Assembly: GCF_041381155.1 (NCBI RefSeq)
Contig: NC_091137.1
Coordinates: 15,929,765-15,993,764 of the forward strand
From: Argopecten irradians
Lineage: Eukaryota > Mollusca > Bivalvia > Pectinida > Pectinidae
Length of the DNA stretch: 64,000 nucleotides
Reading direction: 5' to 3'
A model generated the notes under the pieces. The model did no database searches, was not told the DNA's origin, and was given only the letters and a program-made list of their open reading frames with translations. This document shows positions 36,816 to 48,470 of the stretch, one piece after another. The stretch's first letter is position 1. Each line of letters opens with the position of its first letter. The translations under genes were made by a program, and so were the position numbers.

Positions 36816-37085
36816 ATATATTTAATTCACTAGAATTTAGAACATTTTTTTGACCGTTCGCAACACATGTGTATCCGTTTGTAGGGATATTATCTTATTT
36901 TATGGTATATATAAACGGAATATTTATCGATATTGAGAGCAGAATACTATAGTCAATTATCAAGATGGATTCCTTTATCTACGAGAATTTCTCTCTCTGT
37001 CTACTACTCTGTCTACTTTCCAAAAACCGATAGCGTGTTTTCATGCCCGATTCGTTTTAATTCTTACTACTCTGGGTTTTCGTTT

Positions 37086-37745
37086 GGTCTTGACACTATT
37101 TTTGTAATTCTAAGGCCTGTTCACAGTTTTTAATGCCTTAGATATGTTATTTCGTTCTTCAGGTTTGCCATGCTGTTTGTGACTAATGTGTCACATTAAT
37201 TAAGCTAATGTATATAGGATGTTAGTAATAGCCATTGCCAAGTTTTAGTTTTTAGTCTGTCAATTTTTGTATACTTATACCTTTACAGTATCGTTATCTC
37301 CGTTTAAATGATATCAAGGAAAGGTATAGTGCCATTGTTTTCTTCTTCACAAGTGAAATTGGCGCTTTTACTGGCATCGATTGTGTTCATGTAGGAGGTC
37401 AGCTGCTGTTGTGATTTTTCTTGATAATTCTCTATAAACATATCTCTAACATATTACCATGTATTAGAAAAAGAGTAGCAAATTTAAGCAATTTAGGCCC
37501 ATTTTTCAGCAGAAATATAAAGCATCGATGCCCGACTTTAAATTTGAAGACAACTCGTATACGTCAACACCTTTGTGTACTTGTCTGTGAATTTGCCTGA
37601 TGCAGGCGAGAGTGTACGCAACGTGCGAGTCATCGAAACGGCACACATAATGTTCAAAGATTGTGCATCAATGTGATTACATAAACCATAATTTCAACCC
37701 GACGATTCTACTGCTAAAGCCATGTTTGTTAATAAGTCTGCTAAA
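37086..37745. repeat. Duplicated lectin-array flank (matches 61530-62225)
   Basis: Colinear similarity over about 650 bp with 61530-62225, for example TTACCATGTATTAGAAAAAG / TTACTATGTATTAGGCAAAG and AGGTCAGCTGCTGTTGTG in both. A shorter third relative is at 1400-1575. Confidence 0.8.
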
Positions 37746-37747
37746 TA

Positions 37748-37866
37748 ATGGCTTGGGTTTTAATAGCTTAACGTCTTATTAACAGCCAAGGTCATTTAGG
37801 GATGTGCCAGGTTTGTTTTTGGAGGAAAGTCGGATAACCGGAGAAATACCAACGACCAGCGGTCAA
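37748..37866 (-). mobile_element. SINE 3' fragment
   Basis: Matches the 3' half of the SINE at 38881-39104 (TTAACGTCTTATTAACAGCC, GGAGGAAAGTCGGATAACCG, CGACCAGCGGTC) and lacks the tRNA-like head. Confidence 0.75.
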
Positions 37867-37869
37867 TAC

Positions 37870-38487
37870 TAATTTATTTACAAATGGAAAGAACGTCATA
37901 TATGAACTTATACAAAATAGTCACACACCCTCGCTAACACGCACACATTCAAACAGTTTCCTTAAAATGTGCTGATATTGTAGCCTCATACAGAGTTACA
38001 TAAATAAGACAAATAGCTTACAAATTACTATTGACAAAACACTCAATTCAGAGTCTCGGCAGTATGACCGTAAAGGTATACAACTCAATCTAGAGTTAAT
38101 ATACCATCCTTGTAGCACAATCTAGAGCAAAGAGAGTAGTAGCTTACTCTATTCACACGTGTCCAAGACACGATAGGTATAGAAGTTATGTTGTTCACAA
38201 ACAACCTTCGCTGCAAGACCACCATAGCGCACTATCGCTGACCTTGACCCAGATGGAGGATATACATATTCCTGGTCGGTCAAGTTGCTTGGGATGATGC
38301 TGGGTTATCTATAGCTTGGTAATGGGTGATGGTTTCGTAGGCTTCCAACTCCGATCATATGAAGCTACAAGTGATTTATTGATAATTATCATTTTCAGTT
38401 TTCACACAAACTCGAATACATAATCCTATATAAATTATATATATAATAAATCCATATACAATTCAAACTATTCATGCTTCTGTTACA
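37870..38487 (-). mobile_element. Candidate LTR of the Ty3-type element
   Basis: On the minus strand a purine/G-rich tract (CGGAAGCCCGGGGATG, 38505-38488) is followed at 38487 by TGTAACAGAAGC, a typical LTR start after a polypurine tract. The far end was not fixed; it abuts the SINE fragment. No matching second LTR was seen beyond 41.5 kb. Confidence 0.5.
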
Positions 38488-41400
38488 CATCCCCGGGCTT
38501 CCGAAGGAAGTGATTCACTTTCTGAATAATCATGATGCATGTAGGTCCTATAGCCTACTCAAGTAGTCTGCCGCAACGTTGTCAGATCCCTTGATGGCAT
38601 GAGTCTTCGGTCAATATTGCTGCAGGAGTAGCACCCAACGCATAAGTATTGAGTTTGCAGTTTTCGATCAGAGAATAAATTCCTGATCATAGATATATGG
38701 TTCAAACTTTTGCCAAACACTCCTTCTCTATAAACGGAGTTCTTCTGCCACGGAAGAAGGTTTCTGCTAGCATAGGCAATCGGCATCTTTTTTCCATCCT
38801 CTAACTGCAACAGAACAGCTCCTAGACCAGTGTCTGATGCGTCGAAGAATATACTTTTGTTCCAAATTTGGTAATCTTAGATTTGGTTTTAGTTTGGTTT
38901 TATTAGTTTAACGTCCTATTAACAGCCAGGGTCATGTAAGGACGTGCAAGGTTTGTTGGTGGAGGAAAGCCGGAGTACCCGGAGAAAAACCATCGACCAG
39001 CGGTCGGTACCTGGCAACTGCCCCACATGGGATTCGAACCCGCATCCCAGAGGTGGAGGGCTTGTGGTTATATGTAGAGACATCTTAACCACTAGGCCAC
39101 CACGAATCTTAGAACAGGTCTGACCGTCAATATACTCTTGAGCGTCGAAAATGCTCTGTCATAAAGATCGGTCCAAATCACCTTGTTCGGCCTACCTTTC
39201 TTCGTCATGTCCGTCATTGACATAGAGACTGCAGCAGAATTGGGAATAAATCGTCGGTAAAACCCGGCCAATACTAAAAATGACCTCACTTGCTTCTTCG
39301 TATGTGAACGCTGTGCGTCTGCGACAGCCTTCCCCTTAAATTCCTCTAGCAGCATGTTCTACAATATGTCCCAGACACGATAGACTAGAAAATCCGATTG
39401 CACATTTAGCTGATCTCGCTGTCAACACTGCCTCTCGAAGTCTTGCGAACAAATCCTTGAGCACCTGCATATGTTTCTCTCACGTGTCTGTGAAGATCAA
39501 TATGTCATCTATAAAGTTGTCTCCTTTCAGGAGTTTCTCATTAATCTACTGAACTTCGCTGGCGCGTTCACAAGGCCAATCGCCATCACCTTGAACTGAA
39601 ACAGGTCATGAAGTGTTGAAAAGGCTGTCATGGACTTTGCTTACTATAATGGCAATAACTTTTGCTAAGGTCAAGTTTGAAAAAAAATGGCTACAGCTAT
39701 CCACGAGAAAATGTCATCTGTGTTGGGCATCCGTTCAGCATCAAATATTGTGACACGATCATATCTCTTGAAGTCGATGCAAAAACGATTTGTTCCGTCC
39801 GTCTTTCTTCTTTACCATGACCACAGCAGCCGAGTATGGTGAAAATTGCCAATTGTTCTAACACCTCCATCTCATTCATCCTATTTACTTCTTCTTTGGT
39901 AACCTCTTTGGTGGTATGAGGTAGTGGATAGAGTTTCACAAAAACTGGAATCTCATTCGTTGTGTTAATCTCATGTTGTGCAAGGTAAGTCCTTCCCAGC
40001 AGGTCCATCAACACAATCTTGTATGTATTCAAAATCTTTCAACACCCTCGTCTGACCCCTACAAATCCTTACAAATCACTGGACACATGTTCAACATGCT
40101 CCATCTCTCTGTCGCCTGGAAGTACTTCCACTGTACTAGAAAAAAAACATTTCTGTTTGAGACTCTCCTTCCTCAGTTACCACACTGGTCACGAAACACG
40201 TAAAATCCCTCCGTCAATTTGTGTCACTGCTTTTTCTGTTTCAGTGCATTTCTTCAAAAGATTAATGTGCGGGGTTTTGACTTTCCATTCCCTGTTCACC
40301 TGGTAACCGTAGGTTCCAACCTTTTCCACCACCTCGTAAGGGCCACGCCATGGCATCAACAGCTTCTTTGTTTACGTTGGTAAGAGGCGATTACTTTGTC
40401 TCTGGATTTTAATTCTCTGAATTTCGTCCATCCTCCTAATGAAATTCCTCTTCTGAACCCGTCTCCTTTAAGTTATCCATAGCCGCTCACGAAGGTCCAT
40501 CACATACTGATAAATTATCTTGATGTCTTCATTTCGTAGTTCCTTAGTGAGCAGTTCTCTAAGAATCTTCATAGGGCCGCGGACAACTCTGCAGTAGAAC
40601 AGCCCAAAAGGCGAGAATCTAAGACTTTCTTGAGGAACCTCTCTGTATGCAAATAACAGCGCGTTTAGATAACGGTCCCAATCCTTCGGTTTTCCGCTGC
40701 CATCTTTCTAAGCATCTGTTTCGATGTACCATTGAAGCTATCCACAAGGCCGTTGCATTGTGAAATGTAAGGGGTAGAGGCCAGCTGGCGAATTGTCAAT
40801 AACCTGCTAACTTCCTTTTTCAATCCAGATGTGAATTGAGCCCCTTAGTATGTCAACATCTCTTCTGGTACACCAACACGACTGAAAATTGCAATTAGCG
40901 CCTCAGCAACTATTTCCGTCTCATTCCCTTTCAGTGCCACAACCTCTGATTACCTTGTAGCGTAGTCCACAACCACAGTTAAGATGAACCTATTACCACG
41001 CTCCTTTGCTGGTTTAATGGGTCCCACTAAATCCACAGCGATCCTCTTGAAAGGAGTCTATATATCAGTGACATACTTCCCAGTGGGGATTTCGGCACTC
41101 TTGCCATTGGAAACGTGCGTTAGCAAATATCACATGAACGGCAGAAACGCGTAACGTCCGCTTGGATCATAAGCCAAAAGAACTCCGCCAGACTCCTGCT
41201 TGAAGTTCTCTTTGCGGCGAGATAGCCAGACATTATCGACTCATGCGCACGCTCTATCACCATCTGTCTATACTTCGTTGGAGCGATCAGCTGTCGAAAC
41301 ATCTTCTTGTAGCGATCTTCGGACTCTGACACCTGTAGAGTAATCCTTTGTGGTAAATAATCACAGACTTTCCGCACGAGTTCGGATACCTGCAGTGGTT

Positions 41401-41510
41401 TAAACGGCTTCTTCACTGCTGCTCTTATCTCTACTGCATAGACGGAATCTGTCTGACACTGTTCATTAGGCAAGAAAACGTGAAACTTCGTATATGGCCT
41501 CTTTAGGCAT
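38488..41510 (-). mobile_element. Ty3/gypsy retroelement fossil, integrase upstream of RT (Gmr1-like order)
   Basis: Reading along the minus strand, the order is: integrase zinc-binding region (41473-41120, ending FCRSCDIC); integrase core (about 41060-40700, VDLVGP, then damaged second and third acidic positions); a GPY/F-type segment (about 40355-40300, WRGPYEVVEKVG); a linker; RT start (40032-39697); RT core (FIDDIL near 39510); thumb/connection (39355-39092, QVRSFLVLAGFYRRFIPN); and the start of RNase H (38810-38559, PIAYASRNLLP). Typical Ty3/gypsy elements carry RT before integrase; the Gmr1 group has the reverse. Stops, frameshifts and lost catalytic residues show the copy is dead. Gag and protease were not found. 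Confidence 0.85.
38881..39104 (-). mobile_element. tRNA-derived SINE nested in the Ty3 fossil
   Basis: The minus strand begins CGTGGTGGCCTAGTGGTTAA (A box TGGCCTAGTGG) and has a perfect B box, GGTTCGAATCC. It ends with the conserved body GGCTGTTAATAGGACGTTAA. AATCTTAG flanks it on both sides (38873-38880 and 39105-39112) as an 8-bp target-site duplication. It interrupts the RT to RNase H join, so it inserted after the retroelement did. The body resembles the MetaSINE-type central domain (from memory). Confidence 0.9.
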
Positions 41511-42655
41511 AAGGTTTCAGGAAAAAAATCGACCTAAAACAATGAAGGCCTGGCGGCCGCCATATTGGTTTTCAAGATGGCCGCCAAAAACTACCTTCTG
41601 CTACCCATACCTTACGTTTTATGCCAGCGAGACCAAAACAATGGACGGCTACACGCATATTATTGACGCTTAAGTACATTCAGGTAGTTTTAAACCTCAT
41701 GTAGAAGGACCATCAATTTGTATCTCAAGATGGCCGCCAACTTTGGCGCTATATCTGTATATAATAATCTTATTGGCTTGGCTAGGTTGACTTTAAGCAA
41801 ATACATATCTGCAAATAGAATGAGACTATTTATACTTTGTAGTGTTTGATACAAAAATAATTTTATTCTTATATCAATTTTTAAATAGCCGTCATTTTGA
41901 AATGGAAAATGGCTGTTTAAATTCACGTTATTTCCGTTATTCACTCTTTAAGAGATCAAGCAAAAACCAAGTACACACTCTTAAAATGTTGATACATAAG
42001 AGATGTCTGAATGATAATGGAACAAATCCCTGAATTGCAATTCTACAGGCGTAAACAAAGGGTCATCTTTATGAGCTTTCAAAGTCGCAAGTCAACAGTG
42101 ATTGACCGAACCACTGCTCATCTGCGGATAAAGCCTAGCTCATGCGTTGTCATCTCTACTGCGATCAAGTGGATATATATCTCGTACTAAATAAAATAAG
42201 ATTTCATGACAATCGAGTAATTTGATTCTTAACATTATCTGTTTATTCCCATTAAACTGAGAATATTCGACACTTGTAAATTAATACTAATACATGTATA
42301 TGTTTAAAGGAAGAATATAGTCATATACAAATATAGTCAAGATATACAAATTTTATAAGCTCCTACACGTTCGAGAAATAAGACTAAACATATATCTACA
42401 TGTATTTCATATGCATATATCTACCCAAAAACATTAAAACGACACAGTTGTAAAAGAACATTTTTGTGATCGAGTTTAAGTTGTCTATTTCGATCATAGA
42501 TGTTAAATAGACATGCATTAGATTACTGTCCGTCAATCATTGCTCAAAGAATGTCTAATGATAATATTCCGTCAGTGTTGAAGAAATTTAAATATATCTG
42601 ACGAGGAACAAGAATATTGTACATCGATGATAATGAGTAAATAGAGAAACATATA
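41511..42655. other. No gene recognised
   Basis: AT-rich sequence. CAAGATGGCCGCCAA occurs twice (about 41573 and 41726). From about 42500 it is similar to 62720-62890, the duplicated 3' flank of the lectin genes. Confidence 0.45.
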
Positions 42656-43057
42656 CCGTTCGTTCCATTTGCAGATACCAGTTGTATCGATATAAATATG
42701 CTGTATCTCAAATGGAACGCGCCTTACCAGCAGAACTGTACCGGTACAAGTGGTTCGTTTTCAGAAGCGAACCACTTTTATCCAAAATGGCGGACCCGAG
42801 AATTTCATTTGACACCGGAATGTTTTCTTTGTTGAAAACACATCAAAGAGTATACATACCGAATAAAATTACATGAATGATTTATTTATGTGTATGCCAA
42901 AAATGTTCAGGTATTACTTTTATATCCATTCTATTGTTAACATCGAAAATACTTTTCACATGAGTGTCGCCATCATGGTAAAATCAAAACGCGTTTCATT
43001 TGGCGGTGCCATATCACTTTAGTACAAGTGGTACGAATCCGCAAATGGAACGCACGG
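42656..43057. mobile_element. 402-bp MITE with TA target duplication
   Basis: Terminal inverted repeats CCGTTCGTTCCATTTGCAG and CCGTGCGTTCCATTTGCGG (the latter on the minus strand) bound the element, with TA immediately outside each end. The paralogous flank at 62860-62890 (AAACATGAAGTGATGATT) lacks it, which shows an empty site. No coding frame of note. TA duplication suggests Tc1/mariner-type mobilisation. Confidence 0.85.
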
Positions 43058-44769
43058 TAAGTGATGATTATACCCCAAAGTTACTATAAAAAATAATAAA
43101 GTTGTGTGGTCTGTTTCTGATTTTGTCACAGGAAAAACGTGTGATATTTCATGTTACATTTACCACTATATTTGTGCTTTTATGGATCTGACCTATCATA
43201 CATAATCACCCTTTATCACACATTGTATGTTTTATGACTGTGAAAAGTATATAAAAAGAAATACATGATGTATTGTCTGCTGCTTCTCCGAGTTACACAA
43301 AATTCAGATAAAAGAAATATGCTTGAAATTTCTTTGGGACAATGATATACATTTTGTTTTGTCTAAAAAATACTAAAGCATTATAACTAATATAACGAGC
43401 AAAATAGAGACAGGTTTATACTGTACAATCTTCAGAATAATCATCGTTCCCATATACTGACTGATATATAGCTGGGGTATCAATTTAAAAACCATTTAAC
43501 TTTACTCTAGTCAGGATCTAAGCCTTCTTTTATCACTTTTGAAACAGACTCGAAAATAATACATATGATAATACATACCTTTAATATTTCATATATGGTA
43601 TTTACTTTTAATGTTTTAACCAAAACGGTGAAAAGTTAAATGCAGACACCAGCAAGAGCACCTGATACTGGTTATTGAAGCAATATCGTCGATTGGTGAA
43701 CTTCTATATTGCATTTTAACGTGAAATGGTCGATGAGTTCATTTTTCGCATATGGGTTTTTCTTTTATGTAACAGTCTCGACATCCAGTGTGGTAAAGTA
43801 GAATCCGAGACAAAAAGCATTAAGTCGATTGTTATGAACATACAGGTCAATGCTTAGAGGCTCACCAGTACTCCAGGTCCACACACCACTTACTTTACGA
43901 GCACCGACCCACCAGTTCGTCTCATCTGAAATGTCATTTAGTGATAGTAGCAACACTTACTTTCATTTGGAATTATTTTATTACGCAATACTATTTAGAT
44001 TTTACAATCGAGTCTCTGGTTAAAAGTTAATTTCCACTTATCCACAATACATGCAGTAATTCAGTCGTGATCGTAACGTCTATTTGAATTGGCTGAACAA
44101 ACAGATTAGCTGATTCACACAACCTTTAAGAGAGAAAAGATCCCCCTGATTAGGGAAATTTGTAAATCTGAGAAAAAATGATCTCGTCATAAACTGCGAT
44201 AGAAGAAACTCATGTATCTAGATTATCACCTACCTATCAGACTGAGTTGATTCACAATGAAGTTATACTTGTCCATTGTGTCCATAACCACGAGCCTTCC
44301 TCCTTCACTGATACAGAAAACGTCCGCCTCATACCAAGTCATGTCAACCATATTCGAAAAGAACTTGACACACATCTCTGAAGAGTTTGTATAGTCGCCG
44401 AGGCACACATCTACAGAGAAACGAACGAACAACAATATTTTTTATCGCATTGTTTTACGGCGGAGCAATTGAAAAAATTAATGCCATTATCCTTGTAACT
44501 TTATTTTCAGAAAACGACAAAGAGAGGTGGCGCATTTCGATGAAGGTGACCGTTTTCAAAATCCAAAACTTAATATCGAAATATGAAGTATCAACCCTGG
44601 TAGGGGAAGAGTCAGTTCATGATGTATGAAATAATAATTAATTCTCTTTTCGCACCTAATTGCGTTTTGTTAAAATAATAAATATTGCTGTGTTTGCCGT
44701 TTATTATGCGATCAATGAAATATAAAATGGCAACATACATCACGTGTCATTTCACCTGTTGTATTCAAG

Positions 44770-45005
44770 CATAAGTGCCACGCATGTAAATGATGCGTGG
44801 CAATTTTCATATGATTTTCACATGAATCTTATGCGTAAGTCATATGATTTTTCACACGCTTGAATTACGCATGCAATTTCTTAATTCACATGTGATTATC
44901 ATGCGATTTCTATGTCATTCATTTCACACATAAGAATCACATGATTCATGTTTACACGTGAAAAACATGCATATGATACATATGAATATCACATGGGTCA
45001 AAGAA
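44770..45005. other. Tract rich in CATATG/CACATG-type near-palindromes
   Basis: Dense short motifs (CATATGATTTTCACATG, TACGCATGCAATT, CACATGTGATTATCATGCG, CATGCATATG) within the intron of copy C. No unit length is fixed. Origin unknown. Confidence 0.4.
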
Positions 45006-45605
45006 GTAATATCAACAGGATTTTCCAGATGACACGGGATCCAATCAAACGTAAATCTGTTGGATACGAATTACTTTAAATAATAAATATGGGACAAGGA
45101 AGTAATTCCAACCGTGTGGACAAAACAAAATTGTCAAATTTTCGAGGCGATCTGCCCCTTTATCAAGACATACAAAACGAACACGATTACATAATAGGAT
45201 ACGAACAGTAATGCGGGACAAAGTAGACAAATATTAAACTATATAGCAGCACAGTGGAACGCAATTAACCCTTCGGCAAGTGGCAGCCGAAGGCCGGATC
45301 TACAAAAGTGTATCCATGCTGTTCGGCAGAACGCTAAAATTTAATATGAGCGATGACTGGAAAGCGTGCCACGTGTGACGTCAAATGTGTGGCGAAATAG
45401 ATTTATAGTGCTCATTGGTATAGGATGCAAATTTAGTCGCCTATATCCTCGGTGTGTTGGCAAAGAAGCAAAGTTCCAAATTTAATCGCCTTTTGCTGGG
45501 CAGCATATGTAAAGGATCAAATACGCGGAGAACAGAACGGGAAAATGCTGGAAATAGGGATAATTAATTGAAAAGCAAGTGATCAATTGATGTCAATTTG
45601 TATAT

Positions 45606-45860
45606 TTAACGTTCGTTAATGCCTTTGGGATAGCGGGTCTGTAGATAGGTAATCCAGAATCTCTCTCTCGATCGACGCTTGGTTTGTGTCCAGTAGGAAC
45701 AGTGCTCAATTGCAATCACCTGCATGTCTTTCCAACTATGGATGGGCAAGTTGAAATGTCTGGCAACCGGATAGTCAGGTTTGTTCTGTTTGATATACCA
45801 GCGGTGATTGTTGATTCTGACGTTGAGTGGACCACCGGTTTATGCAATACGTTGTTATTG
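45606..45860 (-). mobile_element. GIY-YIG endonuclease relic (Penelope-like element 3' part)
   Basis: The minus strand reads TGGPLNVRINNHRWYIKQ, then PVARHFNLPIHSWKDMQVIA, IEHCSYWTQTKRRSRERFW and LQTRYPKGINER before TAA at 45608-45606. This is the C-terminal endonuclease pattern of Penelope-like retroelements. A TAA precedes TGGPLN where the conserved Y-V/I-G-x-T block should be, so it is dead. A downstream block at 45110-45180 (CTTGATAAAGGGGCAGATCG) may be its 3' end. Confidence 0.65.
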
Positions 45861-46926
45861 TGACACAAGCATTAAAAAAAGAGTATTCTTGACATCTTTA
45901 TTTACAGCAAAATTTATTCTTCGTTGATTTTATTGCAACCGATAAACATATCTTGGTTTAAAAATGATTTTAAAATATATTATATAAATTATTGAAACCA
46001 GTCGGTATATCTGCGCGTTTGTGCTATCCGCTTCGGAAATTACACCATCCTTGTACCAACGGACGCTGCCTGACGAACGGCCGTTCGACGAACGCTGACA
46101 GGAGACGAATAACAGTCAATGTACGGTAAGTTGTGTTAGAGAGGAGATATAAACGGTGGTATGCGGGCTAAACTGTTTTCATTAGCTCACTTTGCCCGAA
46201 GTATCAAAGGATTTGGCCACAAACATCCTGTGGGAAAGAGAAACTGTCTGAGAGTTTTTATTGATGCTGTGAAACAGCATTCCTAGGTAAATTCAATCAA
46301 ATTAGGCATACTTATATAACATACAGCACAAGCTACATGTATCAGTAGCTGATATTTTTATAATTAGTTGTTTATTTTTTTAGTCTTGTAATATTTGTAT
46401 AATTATTTGATATATACTTTTTGAGAAAAAGTGTTTTATTTCTATATAAAACGTTTTTGTTGTTAAATACAAAGAAGGAAATGATGTCATAAATAAAGTA
46501 ATGTCATAAAGTTACTTATATTGTCCCGTGACTGTAGTTGTATTTGTGCATGCACTTTAATACCTTTGTGTTAATGATTATTGTAGAATACCTATGGTAT
46601 TATCTTATCGTTTTGATTTTTACAATGAAAGGAAACTTCAAATAAATGCAAGCATTTATAGCATTTATGTACCAATAAGAGGTAAAATGCAAATGGTGAA
46701 GTTATCATCGATGGATCACATCAGCATCGAACAATTAAGAAATTGTGGGCTCAATAAAAAAAGACAAAAGGGTGTTAATGAGATTCTGGGAACTTGAACA
46801 CATGTGTGGCTATTCATGATTTACGCATGTTGAAATTTACGCACGAGACACATATTTTAATGTTGAGAGTGCTTCTTGTTGACCTTTTAAAGGTGTGTTT
46901 TATGTCGGGAACATTGCAGCGAAATA

Positions 46927-48100
46927 CTGAAATGCACATAAATATCGTGTACATAAATATTGGTTTCGATTTGAATATATCCTAATTTAATGTACGTACA
47001 TTTAATACGAGATTTTACGAAACGAATCTAAGAAGCTTATATAGCAAACATTAAGAAAAACTGCACAAACTACAAGAATGTCAGCGTCAAATGTATATAT
47101 AAATGCGAATCAATAAACTTCATATCAATTACCTTTGGTTAGATTATGTCTACGCTTGTGCTTAATATGCCCCCATCCCCGAATATTTAATTCACCTATT
47201 TAAGACTGATTCCGACTAGTGTACCGAATCGGTTTAAGATTGTATGACTCGAACTGCACATGTCATTCTGATTCTTTGTGAAAGTAAAACGTAAACGCTG
47301 TTAAATATTAACATTGTCACTACAGTAAGGATCAAATTGATGTTAATTTCCAACATTGGCTCTCGCGTATTAATACCTGAAATCAGAGCGAAAGAATTCA
47401 CGGAAAGACTGGATTTACGTCAGTGCAATAATTAACTAAATTATAATATTCATAAATAGAAAAATGATCATTGAATATGAAATATATTGTATTTAGAATA
47501 TTTGAAACGGATTGTGTTGTATTTATTTTTGTATCTGCTTTATTTCTTCCTTTGTTATGGTTTAGTCGGTTGTCCATAGCAACCGACCGGAACTGGCTGA
47601 CTCCCACGATTTCCTGCCAAATCACAGTTGTTTCAGCAAATGATATTTTTCTGTATGCAGACGATGAAAGTTAGACTGGCCAACAGACCCGAAGTTGCTG
47701 ATAAGACTTTCTTGGCAGAGTTCTTTACTAGATTATCTCCCTGTTATTTAAAATTTAGGCAGAAATGTGATAGAGACAAAATCATCAAGCCATTTGCTTT
47801 TTCTAGAGACTGATGGCCAGTCTAGATGCAAGTGTATGGATGGAAATCAAATCATTTTCATTTCAAAATGAGTAAAATCTCAAAAATCTTTAATAAATTG
47901 ACAACGATTTAGTTGTAAAAATATATATCTATTATGAATAGAATACAAGTATCAAACACCTTTAAACGAACTACGAACTATATTGCTAAATCAAGCAGGC
48001 GTCAGATTGGTATGTTTTTGTCACCGAGCCTCGTCAAGGTTCCTGTAAATGATTGAGGTTTTCATTGTAGACAATGCATGATGTGAGCATACACAATATC
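46927..48100. repeat. Upstream flank of lectin copy C (duplicated)
   Basis: CGTACATTTAATACGAGATT at about 46992 resembles the copy B flank at 32032. GTTGTCCATAGCAACCGACC at about 47570 and CCTCGTCAAGGTTCCTGT at about 48027 match 32995 and 33230 of copy B, in the same order. No gene. Confidence 0.6.
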
Positions 48101-48470
48101 TTGAAACTGTAATCTGGCTTACAGTATACACATGTACAAGCTTGCAGATAGTAGCTGTAACCTGGCTTACAGTATACACAGATTTACGGACATTAGCTGT
48201 AATCTGGTTTGTAGTCGATACAGACTAGCGAATAGTAGCTGTTATCTGGCTAACAGTATATACAATCTTACGGCCAGTAACATATTAATCTGGCTTACAG
48301 TATATAAAAGCTTGTGGATAGTAGCTGTAATCTGGATTTCAGTTTATACAGGCTTACGGATAGTAGCTTTAATATACTTTTAGTAGATACAGGCTCTAAT
48401 CTTTCTTTCAGTATGTACAGCTTGTGGTTGGAAGCTGTAATTATTTTTAGCAGTAGATCTAATTTTTGTG
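48100..48470. repeat. Tandem repeat, about 46-50 bp, seven copies
   Basis: Units contain GTAATCTGGCTTACAGTATA, CACAG and CTTACGGATAGTAGCT with variation. One related unit is at about 53935. Open frames on both strands here are repeat translations. Confidence 0.85.

Larger units (their letters stand above)
43739..46926 (-). pseudogene. PAN-CTLD lectin, copy C (truncated and frameshifted)
   Basis: The PAN exon begins correctly after TGCATTTCAG at 46926 but keeps homology only to about 46853 (ends RSTLNIK) before unrelated sequence. CTLD exon 1, 44410-44234, is intact (DVCLGDYTNSSEMCVKFF, MTWYEADVFC) with donor GTAGGT and a single copy of the 64-bp unit. CTLD exon 2 begins at 43925 (NWWVGARKVSGVWTWSTGEP) and then has a 1-bp deletion, giving a stop at 43767-43765 instead of the ancestral one at 43741-43739, so the last two cysteines are lost. 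No signal exon was found: the matching flank at 53300-54410 is replaced. Confidence 0.85.

Noticed and set aside
37575..37640. Hammerhead-ribozyme-like CTGATG...CGAAAC block
   Set aside because: The core reads CTGATGC here and the paired copy near 62070 lacks the GAAA box; stem II pairing is weak.
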